From Ricinus communis (lineage: Eukaryota > Streptophyta > Magnoliopsida > Malpighiales > Euphorbiaceae): a DNA stretch of 64,000 nucleotides. This document shows positions 61,767-64,000 of the stretch, piece by piece. The stretch's first letter is position 1, and each line of letters begins with the position of its first letter. Location: NCBI RefSeq assembly GCF_019578655.1, contig NC_063265.1:13736501-13800500 (forward strand). The letters are read 5' to 3'. The notes below the pieces were generated by a model. That model worked only from the letters and a program-made list of their open reading frames with translations, searched no databases and was not told where the DNA came from. A program made the position numbers and the translations under genes.

Positions 61767-62615
61767 GGTGAAAGGTATAAAAATACCCTTGAATTTAGTA
61801 GAAAAGTTGAATTAAGTTTTTTTTTTTTAATTAAATCTATCAACTTTTATAAAAAGTTCAATTAAGTTTTTTTTTTTGTTAATTAAATCTATTAATTTTT
61901 ATAAAAGATTCAATTAATTCTTAATGCTAACAGCGTTTAAAATGTCATTAAGTGTAAATGTTTCATTATATTTAGAGCGTGAATAATAACTGTTCTGAAC
62001 ATTTTAAAAGTCATGTCTATATCAAGTGACGAAGAGGAACCCATTTTTTTATTTATTTAATTTACATCATAGTTACTGCAACTGTAGAATCTCCTTGCAG
62101 GATTGATTTCTCTTCGTGAAATGTATATCTTTATGGTTTTATTGTAAAAAATATTAAAGGTGGTGGAATGTAATTTAACTCAACAAATTGCACTCACCCT
62201 CTACTTATAAATGACGTGATGAAAATGACAAAAATGTTGCTACCATTTCAGGTAAGGAAAGAGATTACTACTCTTTTTTTGTAAATTATGATTTATAAAT
62301 ACTAATTGTACAAAAATATAGAAGAAAAAGTGGCTTTCTCTTCTTCACATGATATATGTGTGATTTTAAAATATTCAAAACAGTTATTATTTACGCTCTC
62401 AAAATAATGATACCTTTGCACTTAACAATATTTTGAACGCTATTAGCATTATGAGTTAATTAGTCCTTTTATAAAAGTTAAAAATTTAATTGAGCCAAAA
62501 ATAGGGTAATAACTTAATTTTACCTTTTATAAAAGTTAATAGAATTGAGTCCAAATAAAAAAGAATTTAATTAGACTTTTCTAATAAATTTAAGATTATT
62601 TTTGTATATTTCACC
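61767..62615. mobile_element. Non-autonomous Mutator-like foldback element (MITE)
   Basis: The left arm (61767 to about 62043) and the right arm (about 62330 to 62615) are long imperfect inverted repeats. Both ends start GGTGAAA when read inward. Shared words include GCTAA/TAGCGTT, AGAGCGT(G/A)AATAATAACTGTT, and CAAGTGACGAAGAGGAA against CATGTGAAGAAGAGAAA, in the same order on opposite strands. The loop of about 285 bases holds no coding sequence. The bases just outside are TAATTTTTT (61758-61766) and TAATTTTTA (62616-62624), an 8/9-match 9-bp target duplication. Inverted-repeat similarity stops exactly at GGTGAAA. Long TIRs with 9-bp duplications point to the Mutator superfamily. The AT-rich flank makes the duplication somewhat less decisive. 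Confidence 0.75.
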
Positions 62616-62624
62616 TAATTTTTA

Positions 62625-63202
62625 TCTTAATTTAAAAATTGCCGATTATTAATTCTATTCATATTTATAAAAAAGAATACCTGGCGTGGCATATTTTTTT
62701 AATTTAAAATTTTAATAATTTTAACATAATTTAGATGAATTCTAAGATGTTATATACTGTAATGACTTAACTTTTTTTTCAATTATTTTTTATTTAATAT
62801 TAATCTGTAAGTCAAACTCAAATTTATATAAATTTTTTTCTCCAACTAATAATAATAATAATAATAATAATAATATCTTAATATAATATTAAAATTATCT
62901 ATTAAAATATTTTAATATAAACTTTTATTAAATAAATATATAAAAATAGTAAAAAAAATTACGACTTATAAATTAGAGCATTTAAAAAAAAAAGTATTTG
63001 GTAGTATAAAAAGTAAAGAAATAAAACGCCGCCGTTCAGGAAGCGAGAAAGAAGGGGTCGACGCCAGCGTTGATTGGGTGTAAAAATAGAATACAAGGGA
63101 AAAAGGCGACGAAGGAATGTGCGAGTTTTGCATAGAAAAAGAACAGTGAATACCCTAACAAAAGAAAGACATTTCCATCTCCATAGTAGAAGCTTGAGGA
63201 AG
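62625..63202. other. AT-rich spacer before the right-end gene
   Basis: Strongly AT-rich DNA includes an (AAT)n microsatellite at 62846-62874. From about 63020 the sequence becomes GC-richer and is likely the leader of the gene starting at 63203. Confidence 0.5.
62846..62874. repeat. (AAT)n microsatellite
   Basis: About nine to ten AAT units lie in AT-rich spacer. Confidence 0.9.
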
Positions 63203-64000
63203 ATGCTAAGGGTAGCCGGGAGGAGGCTGTCATCGCAATGGAGGACATCGCAAGCAACCTCCGTCTTTCCTCACCAAAACGTCCTTCCTCATCCCTCTTT
63301 CCGATCCATCCTCTCTCCCTCTCGTTTCTCCTTCTCTCCTGATCTAATCAGAGGTTTCTTTCTTCTTCTTTTTTAGCCTTTCCTTTTTCCGCCGCCTCTG
63401 ATTATGGTTATAATTATCTGGTTGTTTTAGTTCGCTCTTATTTTCTTTCTGCATCTTTTATGTGCTTTTTTTTGTTTGTTTGTGTTGCATCATCATTTAA
63501 TGTCTAATAGCATGTTTTTGTTTTCCTTAATAACTTAGATAGGGTGTTTCTTTGTGTCTCTAAATATTTATTTGGATCTAAGGTATTTGATAGTTAATCT
63601 GTGATATCTCTGCTCCATCAAATGCTTTTTCACATTACTCTTTTGAACTTCCCTTTCTCTTATTTAGTCATACCTGTTCTTGTTTCTTTTTCGTGCCCCT
63701 ATGCTCTTCAAGCCAAATGCTCCACTCAACAAGTCGTTAATGGATTATGATGTGGAACTTATTTATTTGCACCATTTTTTACTTTTTATATAGGTATCTG
63801 TTTATGTTCTTTAGCATTAGGGCTGGGCTAGTTGATTGTTTTATATTCGGCAAAACAGCAATTAGCAATATTAACAGTACATGTACAGCAGAGTACTAAT
63901 ATAGCTATTATCCTCAAATCTATGTTTTCATGTTTTGATCTCGAGCCTAATGTTTTAGGATAAAGTTGTTTTGCAAGCAACAGTATTGGATTTTCATTCT
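63203..64000 (+). CDS. Mitochondrial precursor, 5' part only; possibly Rieske Fe-S subunit
   Basis: An ATG at 63203 opens MLRVAGRRLSSQWRTSQ, continuing rich in Ser, Arg, Pro and Phe to LIRG. A splice donor (CAGAG|GTTTCTT) follows at 63353/63354, so exon 1 codes about 50 residues. No further exon is recognised before the window ends, and the rest reads as intron. The start MLRVAGRRLSS with Arg every few residues is a classic mitochondrial presequence. I associate this exact opening with plant Rieske iron-sulfur subunits of cytochrome bc1, whose presequences often end in RGFSS. The Rieske fold itself, with its CTHLGC and CPCHGS cluster ligands, lies outside the window, so only 'mitochondrial precursor' is firm. 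Confidence 0.45.

Overview
The window is nuclear DNA of a flowering plant, almost certainly a eudicot and probably a rosid; the species is not identified. It is AT-rich between genes. Genes carry many short introns that join in frame at GT-AG (four times GC-AG) borders, and every complete protein is close in sequence to an Arabidopsis family member.

Layout, left to right: (1) 1-4.8 kb holds two dead genes: a remnant of a DUF630/DUF632 gene (minus, 392-682) and a TSSC4-family pseudogene (plus, 2644-3935). (2) 4868-7607 (minus) is a trihelix repressor of the ASR3 type. (3) A gene-poor stretch to 12.5 kb. (4) 12545-18289 (minus) is a SUVH4/KRYPTONITE-type histone H3K9 methyltransferase with complete pre-SET, SET and post-SET, a tandemly repeated N-terminus, and no SRA domain that I can find. 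(5) 23252-29666 (plus) is a three-RRM Mei2-like protein (AML1/AML4 type). (6) 31730-34324 (minus) is an otubain-type deubiquitinase (OTU1). (7) 38301-40795 (plus) is an ERF of the RAP2.6L type whose expected start ATG reads GTG. (8) 43880-45548 (plus) is a predicted plastid membrane protein with a DUF2301-type core. (9) 46191-51198 (minus) is a VIM/ORTHRUS PHD-RING-SRA-RING protein. (10) 52080-56614 is a degraded Ty1/copia retrotransposon in minus orientation, with 211/209-bp LTRs and the 5-bp target duplication AAATA. (11) 57281-61212 (plus) is a complete cytosolic/organellar glycyl-tRNA synthetase. (12) 61767-62615 is an 849-bp non-coding Mutator-like foldback element with long inverted repeats and a 9-bp target duplication. 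(13) From 63203 a mitochondrial precursor gene starts, possibly the Rieske subunit of complex III, and runs off the window.

The genes are independent units, as usual in plants. Two of them, SUVH4-type and VIM-type, belong to the DNA-methylation/H3K9-methylation maintenance machinery and lie about 28 kb apart. Points most worth a second look: the SRA-less SUVH4 gene and its duplicated N-terminus, the lost start codon of the ERF gene, four GC-AG introns among about 50, and the foldback element. I did not recognise any wholly new system. Exon borders were placed by eye from splice signals, reading frame and family similarity, and no database was searched.
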